A stretch of DNA of 64,000 nucleotides from Ananas comosus (Eukaryota > Streptophyta > Magnoliopsida > Poales > Bromeliaceae): contig NC_033637.1 in the NCBI RefSeq assembly GCF_001540865.1, positions 6,186,508 through 6,250,507 on the forward strand, given 5' to 3'. Numbering within the stretch: position 1 is the stretch's first letter; each line of letters begins with the position of its first letter. The notes below the pieces were generated by a model. That model searched no databases, was not told the DNA's origin, and saw only the letters and a program-made list of their open reading frames with translations. A program made the translations under genes and the position numbers. Below are positions 39,684 through 51,400 of the stretch, in pieces.

Positions 39684-40034
39684 TCAGCGGTGCCCGGAGC
39701 GGCAGTGGTCGTAGATTTCACACCCGCGGCCGTGCTTGTTGCCGGACGAGGCGGGAACGCAGTTGCCGGAGTAGGGCTTGCCGGCGCCGGCATTGCAGGC
39801 GGGGCGGTCGGAGTTGAGCGCGCCGTAGTCGATGTTCTTCCCCTGCTCCAGGAACCTCCGGTGCGCCTCCGTGTCCATCAAAAACTCTGCTTCCAATTCC
39901 CGGTCGCCTATCCTGCTACTACTATCATTATAACCGCGCATGTTACTAGTTTTAGCCTCAGTGCCAGTTATGCACACCAAATAAGTACTCAAAATTAGAG
40001 AGAAGGATACAAGGAAGACCCTCTGGAGAGGCAT
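39684..40034 (-). CDS. RALF: RALF-like peptide precursor (atypical)
   Basis: Secreted RALF-type peptide precursor, single exon, 116 aa. Signal peptide about residues 1-27 (VFLVSFSLILSTYLVCITG). The conserved pro-peptide word EFLMDTEAHRRFL ends in the RRxL processing site (RRFL, 59-62). The mature part starts EQGKNIDYGAL and has four cysteines (80, 92, 105, 111) with RGCE near the end. It lacks the YISY motif (NIDY at that place) and the YYNC motif (YSGNC instead), both linked in studied RALFs to receptor or LLG binding, so it belongs to a divergent RALF group and its receptor is unclear. Same strand as RALF1, 8.6 kb away, but not a close copy. Sense-strand (CT)n tract at 40090-40116. Confidence 0.88.
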   Translation of the reverse strand: MPLQRVFLVSFSLILSTYLVCITGTEAKTSNMRGYNDSSSRIGDRELEAEFLMDTEAHRRFLEQGKNIDYGALNSDRPACNAGAGKPYSGNCVPASSGNKHGRGCEIYDHCRSGHR

Positions 40035-40085
40035 TGTTGTATGTGTCTCTCTCCTCTCTTTTCTCTCTCCTTGGATTTGGGTTGT

Positions 40086-40116
<31 letters not shown>

Positions 40117-41015
40117 GTGTATTGTAGGAGATGGGGTAAGTTGGTGGTGCAAGCACAAAGTTATTGTCCCCACTTTGTGTACAGTATGGGATTTAATGCG
40201 CTTGAATCGTATGAATTATGAGCAATACTATCCATACACTCTAGATTAGGACGTAAAATAGGCATTTTAGCTTTTGGATAGATGGGATTAATTCACTTGT
40301 CTTGTCTTGTTGTTATTATTTTATTTTTTAGTAAAATTTATTGAGATTTTGTGAACTTTTAGATGAACAAGGTATCAGATAAAAGTCCTATAATTCAATT
40401 TAGTTGAGTAAATACTGATGATATATCACTAATGTAGAAATAATACAGTAGTATTGTAATTGATGATGCACCAATTGTTAAAATGTTATACCACTTTTAT
40501 ATCAACGATGCGTTAAAATTTAGTCCACTAAATTGAATTGTAGAATTTGATTATAATAATTCTAAAAATTCGAGCCAAAAGTTACTTAAGTATCACACGT
40601 CCTATAGTTTGAGGACTAGATGTGCAATTTATTGTGCAATTTAACGATGCTTAATTAGAAACGTCCCAATATAGTCTAGTGTTATATTTGAAAGCGTCGA
40701 TTAGAACGCCGGCAAATGAAGAATCGTTATGTATATATCAACACTTATGCAAAGCATCGGTAAAATATATTCGGACGGTTTAAAGCGTCGGGATATTTTA
40801 AAGTTCCGTAGAGTTTAGAGGAAAAGAACGGGAGCGTTTGTAGTGCGTTACAGGTGAGAAAGAACATGGGCCGGGGGAAATCATTATATTTGGGGGACCG
40901 ACCGAGCAGCCGCGCGGCGTGCGTTGATCACAAACAGACTAGACTTGGAAAAAGAGTTCGGACCTACTTCTTTGGCAGTGCGCTGGCCGCACCCGCCCAC
41001 CGAGGCGACCTGAGC
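40117..41015. other. Upstream region of RALF2
   Basis: Promoter-side spacer of RALF2. No clear TATA box was found. A GC-richer patch near 40860-41030 encodes no recognisable protein. Confidence 0.35.
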
Positions 41016-41019
41016 TGTC

Positions 41020-41470
41020 ATATTATCCGTAGCACGGAGGTCTCTGTACTACTAAATTATTTTTAATAATGCGACTTTTGAGTCGACGATTGGTTCTGTT
41101 GAATATATTTGAAAACTAAATAGTGAAACTAGTAATCTAAAAATGAATGGTTGAAATAAAAAAATTTATAAAAAATAATAATAAAAGACTTGAATTTAAG
41201 ATCGAAGGTGCTGATCTTACTCTAAATGGTGAAAAAAATTTTTTATAAAAATTTCATCAGATTTGAATTATTTTATACTGTTAAATTCACAAACGTGTCA
41301 CATTGACCATTAAAATTGTCAATTTTGATACCATTTGATCACTTGCCAAATAGTGTCGAAAATTTATGAAATTTAGTTTCTAAATATTTTCAATAGTGTA
41401 GATCAAGTCTAATGGAGCTGATCCTTGATTTAAAAACCGCAACATTGAAAATAACTTGGTAGTCCGTATA
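41020..41470. repeat. MITE-like dispersed repeat
   Basis: GTAGCACGGAGGTCTCTGTAC and GAGTCGACGATTGG at the left and TAGATCAAGTCTAATGGAGC at the right relate it, in part inverted, to 2229-2440, 3660-3890 and 42880-43100. Confidence 0.5.
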
Positions 41471-41498
41471 GTGGAGCAAACCTAGCTCAAAAAAAGAA

Positions 41499-41972
41499 AA
41501 AATAATTGCCTATGTATCTTTCAAAATTTCTGAACTATCTGACGTATCTCTATTTTCTTTGTTTCAAATATTATGCCCATCGTATATTTCTTCGTTATTC
41601 AATAATACCTCCGCTGTTAGTCTCTGTTAAGTCATCTCAAGTTAAAATCAGATTAAATTTTTACCATAGTTAAAAAGAAGTTAAAATATCTTTTTTGTCC
41701 CTGACTTAAGGGCGAGTAAGAAAAGTCTGCTGTTAGAATGATATATATATAAAAAAAAATCAAAATATCTCTTTTTGCAACTAACTTAAGAACAAATAAG
41801 AAAAGTTATTGATGGTTCAAGCACATATTTAAAAGGGTAAAATGGTAATTTCATAAAGATAACGATTATTCTTAACTATTTTGAACATTAAAAGGGTATT
41901 TTTAATACTAGTTTTCAAACATGATTAAATAAGAAAGTCACGAACCTTACATGGGTATATAAGTAATTATCC
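41499..41972. mobile_element. Short long-TIR element
   Basis: ATAATTGCCTATGTATC on the left is mirrored by the reverse complement of ATGGGTATATAAGTAATTATC on the right; internal words resemble 31275-32258. Non-coding. Confidence 0.4.
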
Positions 41973-42002
41973 TAATAAAAAAATTAAAAAAATATATAAA
42001 AC

Positions 42003-42320
42003 TTATATGAGCTATGGACTACTTCAATTCGGCTATTCAATACTTTAGAAATGTAGTTTTATTGTCCAATATTTTAATTTATTTGATGTGAGTCGGTTAA
42101 CGATGTATTAACTTTAAATTTTAAGCTAATTATTTAGTTTAATAAATTTATAATTATATGAATTACATGAAATATACTAACTAAATTTGTAAGGATAAAC
42201 ATCGCATTCAAATTTTGAAGTCAAAGTGTTGTCGGCCGATTTAAGTCAAATAAATTGAAAGGATTGGTTGTAAAATCCAAAATGTGAAAAATTGAGTTCT
42301 TTGAATCAAATGATCCATAG
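42003..42320. mobile_element. MITE related to 39275-39575
   Basis: Contains TTTAATTTATTTGATGTGAGTC near the left and AAGTCAAATAAATTGAAAG near the right, with GGTTAACGATG/TGTTGTCGGCC in between, the same order as in 39275-39575 but more diverged. Confidence 0.5.
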
Positions 42321-42875
42321 TTTAGATAAATTTTGTACATTTTTCTCTAAAAATTACCATGCAACAGACGTAAAGAATCTCCTTGAGAAGAAGCAATTAT
42401 TATTATTATTATTATTAATAAATTATAAAATATACTTAAATTCTAAAATACTCTCTTTCTACAAAAAGCCTCATGCAATATTAATGATAAAACAAATGAA
42501 TCTGAAGGGACGGTTTTTTCAAGAATTATAATATTTTAAAAATACTATATATTTTATTATTTAAAATAATAAATGTGTTACTAATTTATCATACTACTTG
42601 TGTTGAAAAATTATTAGAAACTTATATATTCTTGTTAATAGAATAACTAATAATTCCCTTTCTAGTATGAGAACAAGAGTATTTCCTAACTCATGGTAAT
42701 CTAATAAATCAACTAAAAGATAGGCTCTACTACTAGTAACCATTTAAATTCAAAATACAGATTCGGAATTCATTTCGACTTTAAATTTAAATTTAATTTA
42801 ATTTGCAAATACGGCATGCATCACACGTGCACTATAATAGTAGTATAAAGCGTTTCCTATTAAAACTTTATATAA
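42321..42875. other. AT-rich intergenic stretch
   Basis: Includes a short (TTA)n run at about 42400. No gene or complete repeat. Confidence 0.4.
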
Positions 42876-42879
42876 TTTG

Positions 42880-43100
42880 GATACTTTTGCAATGTTAAAC
42901 TTACAAATGACTCCCCTCGATTATTAAAATGGTTGATTTTAAATCCCTTCAGTAACTAAGTAAATGATATAAAAAATTTGCAAAATTTGTTTTCTAATAG
43001 ATCAAGTCTAATGAAATTAATCTAAAAATTCCGTCATCGAAAACAACTTAAAGATACGAAGAACTTCGTACTTTTGAAAGCATATTAGCCTGGTTCGACC
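42880..43100. repeat. MITE-like dispersed repeat
   Basis: ATAGATCAAGTCTAATG, CCGTCATCGAAAACAAC and CTTCGTACTTTTGAAAGCA relate it to 41020-41470 and 3660-3890. Confidence 0.45.
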
Positions 43101-43509
43101 CTTTTTCCTGCTAAAAATACCATATTTTGCATATCCAAATTAGATGGTTCATCAGGCCTGCGCAAAACTGGTTCAATCCATTCATGTCTTAAAAAGAAAA
43201 CCACTTTGCTGTATACATCAGAACAACAAAATGATCAAGGCACAACAGAATCTACCACCAATTTTCTTAGCCATGAATTTCTAGATAAATAAATCCATTC
43301 ATACTCTCTTTTCTGCATCTGAACAGCGGTTTACGATACAACGATCGCGCAGATCGATTCTCATTTACATCAAGACAATCTTCCTCCAGCTTCTGTAGTT
43401 TCTGCACATATTTCTCATAACCACAGCCACAAACTACTAACTCATTAGCCACTTACAATGAAAGGCTTGTGTATATGTTTGCCATATATCTTACATATAT
43501 ATCTACACT

Positions 43510-46500
43510 TCACTCATTTCCGAAGAGAGCGATACTGAGAGGGATTGCATGTGGGTCACTTTCCTTGTTCGCGCAGCCTGTGTAGAAGAAGAACAGAAAC
43601 AGTGATCAGTGGAAATTTGTATATACATTTAGAATTTATGTTGACGAAGGAAAGGTGGTTAGATCAACCATGCCGGATGTGTTACTGCATGCTCTATCCA
43701 TCTCCTCGACGAGATCCTTTATTGTCGGGCGCCCTTTGCTCGAGCTAGCAACGCAAAGAACGGCAACTTGTAATATCGATTCGAAGTCTCCTAAGTTGAG
43801 CTCCCCTTTAAGCCTCGAGTCGATGATATCGTCGATTGGTCTCTTTCCATTAACAACATCTTTTGCCTACGCATTAAATTTCGGATATCAAAAGGACCGA
43901 AAGTAAAGATGCAGAATGCTTGCCAATCTATGTTTGGATTCAAATTTTATATTTATAAATAGATTGTACCCTCTTTGTTAGAGAATCGCGTGCTTGAATG
44001 TCCAACTCGATCACTTTTCGGCCGGATAGAAGTTGCAAGGCCACGATGCCGAAGCTGTAAATATCACTGGCACAAGTAAGCTTGGCATGAACTATGTACT
44101 CGGGATCCATGTAGCCTATGGTTCCCCTAACATCTGTGAAAACTTTGCTCTCTTCCATCTTGAGCAACTTCGCCAAGCCAAAGTCTGCGAGCTTTGGCTT
44201 CATATTCTCCGTCAATAGTATGTTTGTTAGCTGAAATACGGCAAATCAGCATTGCAATAAAGTGTGTTATTCGAAGAATCCACCTTTTGAGTACTGGAAA
44301 AATCATGCCGTACCTTTCTGAAATTTAGAGCAATTGTAAATGGCTAACCAACTATAATCAGTTTTAGACCTAGTTTGGTAATGCGGCGACTAAAAGCACT
44401 ATTCGTACATAATGAAAACCCCCCGAAAAAATCTAAAAGTACTTACAATCTTCTCTTCTTTTATATTATAAAATTGCGGTTGCAACCGTCACTGGAGAAG
44501 CACGTAGCCTATATAAAATTGTGGTTGCAACCGCCATCAGAGAAGTATGTGGCTATATGCTTCTCCGGTGGCAGCTGCAACCACAATTTTAAAGTATCGG
44601 AGAAGGAAAGATTGAAAGCATTTTTAGAATTTTTGGATCCTCTATAGTATAAAAATAGTACTTTTAGCCACCACATTATCAAACTAGGTCTTAGTCAACT
44701 AGCTAACCCCAATTTTCATCACGCCAGCTCGTAACAGTCACTGATTAATAAACTTTTGATTACACCCCACTTTTTTTTTTTCAACGTTTAGATGAGCTTA
44801 AGGAAACTTTTAGTAAATTTGAATTTAATAAGACTGATGCTCGTTATGAAAAAGTGGTGTGAATCAGGGCCTGGCGTTTTATTGAGAGGGATAGGTTGCT
44901 CATGCAGTTCTTGTAGCTTGCTAAAGTTCGGTTGATGATGATCTGTAATTGACCTATAGTTTGGGAGGACCTATTCCTTCTTGTGTGTGGAAAGATGCTG
45001 AGATTTTTAGTTTGTTTTAGCAACATAACTCACAATGGATATCTTTAAATTTTGGTTGAATCACCTCTCACCTTGATATCTCTATGAACAATACAGCCAT
45101 CGGGATGAGTGTGAAGAAACCTCAGAGCAACAGCACAATCTCTCAGAATATTCACTCTTGTAGCCCATGAAAGAACTGAATCATTCCCTGCCAAGAACAC
45201 CATGAATGCATAAATCTTAAGTTGCTATTAATAAATAAGAAAAAACCAAAAGGACTAAATGAGATTTTCGGAGAATTTAAGAGATTACTTAAAAGGTTGT
45301 GAGCCAGATTTCCATTAGAACAGTACTCATAAACCAAGTATTTCTCTCCATCCTCATCACAATAGCCAAAGAGGCCAACCAAGTTCACATGGCGTATCCT
45401 CGAGAGGCCTTCGACCTCCCAAGTGAAAGATTCCAACATTGCAGTCTTAAATATGTGCTTAATCGCTACGAGCTGGCCACTAGGAAGAACACCCTGGTAG
45501 ACTTGGCCTGCACTCCCCGAGCCGAGGCACACCTTTGTATTACCGTAGTTTATGGCCTTCTCGATCTCAGCCTTTGTGAATTTATAGAGCCCTGACCATT
45601 TATCGATCACTTTTCCTTGCATTCTCCCTTGTGAATTAGTAACAAAGATAAATGTATTAGTCTATTAAGGTTCCTCTACAATTTAAATAACTCAAGTTCA
45701 AGTTCCTTGATAAAATATACCTTCTGTTGGATTGTCTTTCTCAGAATTTTTATCAGAGTTCTGGCTTTGCAAAAACTTCACGAGAATAACCGCAAGAATC
45801 AATCCGGACATTGCAACAAGAGCCACGAGTATCGTGTTGACGTAACTACCTGATGTGAGGGCCGTTAGATAGAGATTATAAGTGAATATTAGAGGGAAAT
45901 CTTTAATAGAAAAGCAGCAAAAGAAATAATTTAGTTTGGCAATCGCACTTACGCTTATGCTTGTGCTCGATGTAGGCAGTATCTGGAAAGGGAACGAAAA
46001 AAAAAAATGAGAAAATTTCCAACCAACTGGACATACAGAATTATGGGATAGTATCATAATGATCTCTAATGCCCATTAAATTGCGAGAAAATAAATAGAC
46101 TATCAGATAATAGGGCCATTTAGCCATTCGCAAAAAGCCCAGATAATGGCTCCATTGCTCTGTATAGTTTTGAAATGTGACCTGCAATTTCGTAATGAAT
46201 GTTGCTAACAAACCCACTTCATAGCCACAACCATAATCTTTTTTTTTTATTTTTACTATTGACTTTATAGTTGTTTTTGACAACTTTGAGATTGAGTAAT
46301 GAACAACAGCATTTCCTAATATTTCTCATTATTGTTGTACTTGAATCAAGTATTGATGCCTAAAGTGACATGAATAGCAAAAATTTCAAATAAACACAAA
46401 CTATGATTTTATAAATGATCATACTATTATTTGTAATTATTTGAACAACACATAGATGGCAAAAATGAGAATCAACATACAGTACCTGCTATAGAATTCA

Positions 46501-47308
46501 ACGCTGGTAAACACCTATAGAGCTCTCCAACAAAAGTTTTATTCCTTATTCCACTAGAAGCAACAGCAATAACAATTGCAATGGAACACATCATATTTTC
46601 CATATCATTGTCCTTCACTTGAAGGTCCGAGACCACATAATCGATCATGTTTGATATCTCCTGAGTGCACGCCCCACATCGGTTGTAAAAGTTTGGTTCA
46701 TCGAACTGAGAGCAATTACTAATGACACTACTAAATCGATCACGATAACTGTTATTATTGAAAGAAGACATCGTGAGGTTCGAGCACTTCCCGCTTTCGC
46801 GAAGCAAGTCATCCAAACCGCAAGAGCTAAGGGAGAAAGAATTTTGTGCTTGGAGAACCGATGAGCAATTCCGAATTCGTTTTTCGGAGAGGAAGATTTC
46901 TTGGCTGTCGGCGGCCTCTAGAGCCAAAGCTTGTGACAAGGACTCGAGAGCATATTGACAGCACCTCGTTGTTCTGACATGGCCCCATACTGTAATTTGA
47001 TCATTAGTAGCGGCAATGCATTCTCCGACAGGTTCATATGGGTACATATTGAAGTTGAGACCACATGCTGAAAGTAACTAAAAGAAAAATTAGTGCTCTA
47101 GTCTACCTCAAAAAAGAGAAAACTTCCGCGTCAAAAGAAGCAAATTACTCTGTTAGAACTAGTCAGACATAGTAAAAAAAGGGGGAAAAAAAAAAATCAA
47201 GTGCAATGTAATAATCTACTATTAAAGACCTGAGGAATTATCCAAGACAGACTGGGTTCTGAGAACATGGAATAAGAAGACGATCAGGTGAAATATTGTC
47301 GATTTCAT
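43510..47308 (-). CDS. Receptor-like kinase, cysteine-rich SPARK-like ectodomain
   Basis: A single-pass membrane serine/threonine kinase. Exons (minus): 47308-47230, 47067-46486, 45982-45953, 45849-45721, 45627-45289, 45187-45072, 44230-43970 and 43866-43636, all GT..AG, giving 588 aa. Signal peptide about 1-20; ectodomain with paired and spaced cysteines (RCCQ at 61-64, C94, C109, C121, C145, CGAC 157-160); membrane helix about 233-256; kinase with LGSGSAGQVY, K330 in VAIK, HRD at 421-423, DFG at 441-443 and GTIGYMDPEY, so it should be active. The cysteine pattern suggests the SPARK type found in some receptor kinases, but I am not sure. An alternative end is possible: a donor inside exon 8 at GCA|GTAACA joined to an exon at 43577-43510 in frame, ending at TGA 43510. 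Ligand unknown. Intron 6 holds a MITE. Confidence 0.85.
44367..44690. mobile_element. Tourist-like MITE in kinase intron 6, TSD TTA
   Basis: The ends GACCTAGTTTGGTAATGCGG and, reverse-complemented, GACCTAGTTTGATAATGTGG match at 18 of 20 positions. TTA at 44364-44366 and 44691-44693 is the three-base target duplication of PIF/Harbinger elements. The core has inverted GTGGTTGCAACC words. 324 bp, inside the intron 44231-45071 of the receptor kinase, so it should be removed by splicing. Confidence 0.88.
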
Positions 47309-47466
47309 GCCGCTGTAGATGTTGCTGGAATGCAATGTTTGGCATACACAAAGAATTGGCCTTTCGATCATCGAAGAGAGCCCGAATTCGACGAGTTATA
47401 AGGGCTGTTCCTTTGTGTCAATCGAGAAGATTGCGTCTGTTACCTTCCAGGTTGGATTGGATATTC

Positions 47467-47505
<39 letters not shown>

Positions 47506-48493
47506 TTTACAGTGATATTTTTTTGCTAGAACGCTTAGTTGTTAACGAAATGCTTTATTGAAATGGAATAGGAAATTGCATGAGATAGCTACATCTTGTT
47601 TGTACAGGAAAGGGCACACCTTAAATTAATCTCTCCCAAGCCATTCCAGGGATTCTTGAATGTGACCTGGGGAAAAAAAATTAATTCTAGGATTAAAATT
47701 ATTGAAAAGATCAAGGTAAAGAAAAAGAAAATTTGGGCATAAAATTCTGCCTGAACACCTTCTCCCAAACCACTCCCCACTTCCTCTCCATCCTAACTAG
47801 TGCAAATTTTGAACTGTTACTTCAAATGATGTATTTTTGCACAATGAAACTACAGCATTTAAACATGAATGGCTGCTTATACCATTATGCGACAATAAAA
47901 ATCATTGTTAATGCTGTCGAGAACATATTTCGCATTGCATGAGTATCTCCTATATGGCTTAAATTTTCCAGTCATGTAATGGCAGGTACTTAAGTCTACA
48001 AGAATGAAGAAGAACAATAAATATTACAGAGAAACCACACATGTAAGTAATTCACTTACCATCTCTCAACATTCACTCAATCATCCATTATGGCATTCCA
48101 CAATCATCAGGACAAAAGGACGCTTGTCGGATTGTATCATTCTCTCAGTAGAATCAAAAGATACAATAGTAAATAAATTTCATCTTGATTTAAGTTACAT
48201 AATGGACTAAGATCAGAATGATAAGATATTGAAAGGAAAAAGAACAACAAATAAAACAAACAATTTAATCCAATGTTTTCAATCACTACACTCGAACCCA
48301 GGTACAGTAGCGACAGTTTGTGGTAGGATAAGTTACATGGCACTGGGCAGATTCATCGCTTCCGACTAGGGCAAAGGTAACACTATCCAGCAAAGTACCT
48401 TCCTCATCGTACATGCCCACAACAAGGCATTGATTTCTTCATTATTGAAGCACTTGCGAGCCTTCAGCCATTTCCTTTTCGGCTTCTGCTTTA
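47309..48493. other. Spacer between the two receptor kinases
   Basis: Holds the promoter of the SPARK-like kinase, with a sense-strand (CT)n tract at 47471-47502, 163 bases before its ATG, and the 3' untranslated region of the TMK gene next to 48494. No other gene is visible. Confidence 0.5.
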
Positions 48494-51400
48494 CTAGTCA
48501 AACAACTCTGTTGTGGAAGTTGTATCACTATATTTCCATTTCTCGAGTCTCTCGTTTAGCCCCAAGCTTGACTCCACGTCAGCATCATCATCCTCGTAGC
48601 TCATGGGTTTCCACTGGTCCACCAAGGGCGAAAGGCAGTTGACGCAATGACTCATATCGGGCCTCTGGAAAGGCTCGCGTGCCGTGCAGTGGCGTGCGAG
48701 GTCGGCCACTTCCATCAAGCCACAGCGGGCCTCGTCATCGAGATCGAGTGTAGGATCGACGCACTTAATGAACCTCTCCTTGTCGAGAATGTTTCGCCGG
48801 AAGCAAGATACAAGATGGCTTTCTTCATCGGGAAGGGAGTCATCAAGTACTTTCCTTCCAGTGATTAGCTCCATCAGTATCACACCAAATGCATATACAT
48901 CCACCTTGGTAGTCACTTTCCCTGTAACTGTAGAACAGAAATTATAGGGTTATCCATTTGTATATACCTTGTAATAAACAAAGTTGCAAAGATTTTAACT
49001 AGCTTCTGTTAACAAGGAATCTTGAAATTACACATGAATATTTTGTGCTTTTATACCTAGTACAGAGAAGAAACTAATTCGCCCATACCCACTCCGAATG
49101 CTCACATTCTTTTACCAAGGCATCCTCACAAAACAGAGTTTGTTGTCTTATAGTTGTTCGAGCCTGATATACGACTGCAAGTTTGTAAATTATGATAGTA
49201 TCTAGCTGTTAGAGTAATTAACAATTAGCGTAATTAGTGTAATTGTGTAGTTAAAGCATATCTATTATATTTTCTTTACTTGATTGTCCCAGTTGTATTA
49301 TAGCTGGCTTATACATTTATATAATGCACACTATATATTCAATATAAGCCAATAGGGTGGAATGGTGGGTTTTACCCAAAGCTTTTATGGTATCAAAGTA
49401 AGAGGTGCTAAGTTTGAGTCTTGCAAAGCTTCTAGCATTATTTAATTTCCTGCCATTTAACTAAAATTCACGTCTTGGGTCTATCAACCAAGTTTCGAGC
49501 CTAGACGTGAGGAGTAGTGTTGAATATAAAATATAAAAACACCATTCTCTAGTAGCTTATGTTTTTGGAGAACAACAGTTATTTCACATAATTTAACACT
49601 AGCTAACTTTCTATAGTATTAGATTCATATACTCCTTTGCCTTTGTAATGTGAGTATTGTAGATTGATGTATTTAAGTAAATAAAGTAAATAATGTACAT
49701 TGATGTATTTAAGTAAATAAAGTACCAGATTAGAACAGTTTGTCAAACAAATGAGCGATAGTTCGCCTTATGTTAACTGGAAACACAAAAGTTACTAGAT
49801 GATACAGCATCTTATCAAAATCATTATCAAAGTCATTATTCAGCAACAGGGGACAAACAAGAACAACTTCTCTGGGTTAGTAAGATTCTTAGAAGAATCG
49901 ACAGTTTCTTTGTCATCAACACTCAGTCAGAAAGAAGGTGCCAAAAGTAGATTCTAGATTGAGCATGAAAATGAAAATCAGTTATTAGCGTGCGATGATT
50001 CTAACCGCTTAGTTCAAGTTCCCTAAATTTCGTTTAGCTACATCTATCCCATTCCTTCACCTCCTTTCCATTCCAATTCATATTTGACTCGACAATAATC
50101 ACAAACTATGAAACATGGACACGAAAGAAGGAATGGATATGACACATACAAACGCATTAATAATATGACAAATTTGTAAAAGAAAGGATTAGATATGAGA
50201 AGAAAAGCAACATACGAAATTAGAAAGGGTCTGGCCCCTTACAGAATCTTAAAATCTTAAAATAAAGAAAAGATACATCCTGAAATTACTATACTTTCAT
50301 ACTGATTGCTGGGCATAAAATTGAAGCTTTATACCAACTGTCGAAACTTCCAAACATCCTTAAAGCAATGCATGTGTTATGTATATACTTGTGTATATAT
50401 ATCATGCAACCAAGAATGCCTACGAAACTGATAATTTAGTAATGCGGGACCAACAGACACGATCAGCAGGCCTACGGGTTCAGTTCATTTGGGACATTTC
50501 AGATTGAGTTCACATTTGAAATGGATTGATAATTCTTACTTTAATTTAAACATACAAGAACGAAGGCTTTTTTCGAGAATTTTCTTTTGTTAATATACGC
50601 TTGGTAGGAATAAGAGATTTAATTTTTATTAGAAGATTTTGTGGAGATACTTGAGATAATGGTAATCTTTGATTTTGATTCCTAATTAGGTTTTATTTAA
50701 TTCTTCTCATAACTGGGAGTAGATATGTTAGGAACTACAATAAATAAAGCCTCATGGATCCTGTTGTACTAATGAAGTTTGAGATTAATGAAAATTTTGA
50801 AAATTTTGAAAATTTTGTGGAGCCTTCAGGGCACCAATTTTGCCCTTTGAGCAAGACTCGCTCTAGAGTGAGAGCAAAAGAGTCAGTCCTGAGTTCTCTT
50901 CAGTTTCTGCGTTCTTCTCTTTTTACCCACTATTTTTTTTCAATTTTCATAATTTTCTGCAATTCTGGGAGCATTTTCTGATGTTTGCAAATTTTAAAAT
51001 TTAATAGAATATAATCTTGAGAATGCTGCACAGAAGCCTGCAGCAGCATGCCATCCGGCTTGATTTTTCCTAATTTTCAAATGTTTTAATTCTGATGCCT
51101 CAGAAAAATCTCTAAAGTATTCATAAATTTTCAAAAAAAAAAATGGTTGAGACAATTTTGAAAATTTCCAGAAAATTTTCAAAATTTTCTAAATATGTTT
51201 TGAAATCCACCACAAAAAATAGGACCTCATATGTCATAAATCATTTAGGCTACGGGAAAACATAAAAGAAAAAAAAAGTCTATCTCCTAATCTAATCATT
51301 GTTAGTTGTTACTGTCAACGTGATCGCTCTAAACCTCCAAATCTCTCCATCCAAAAAAGTTCACATGCTACAATCCTAAGATCTAAGTACCCATCGGCAC

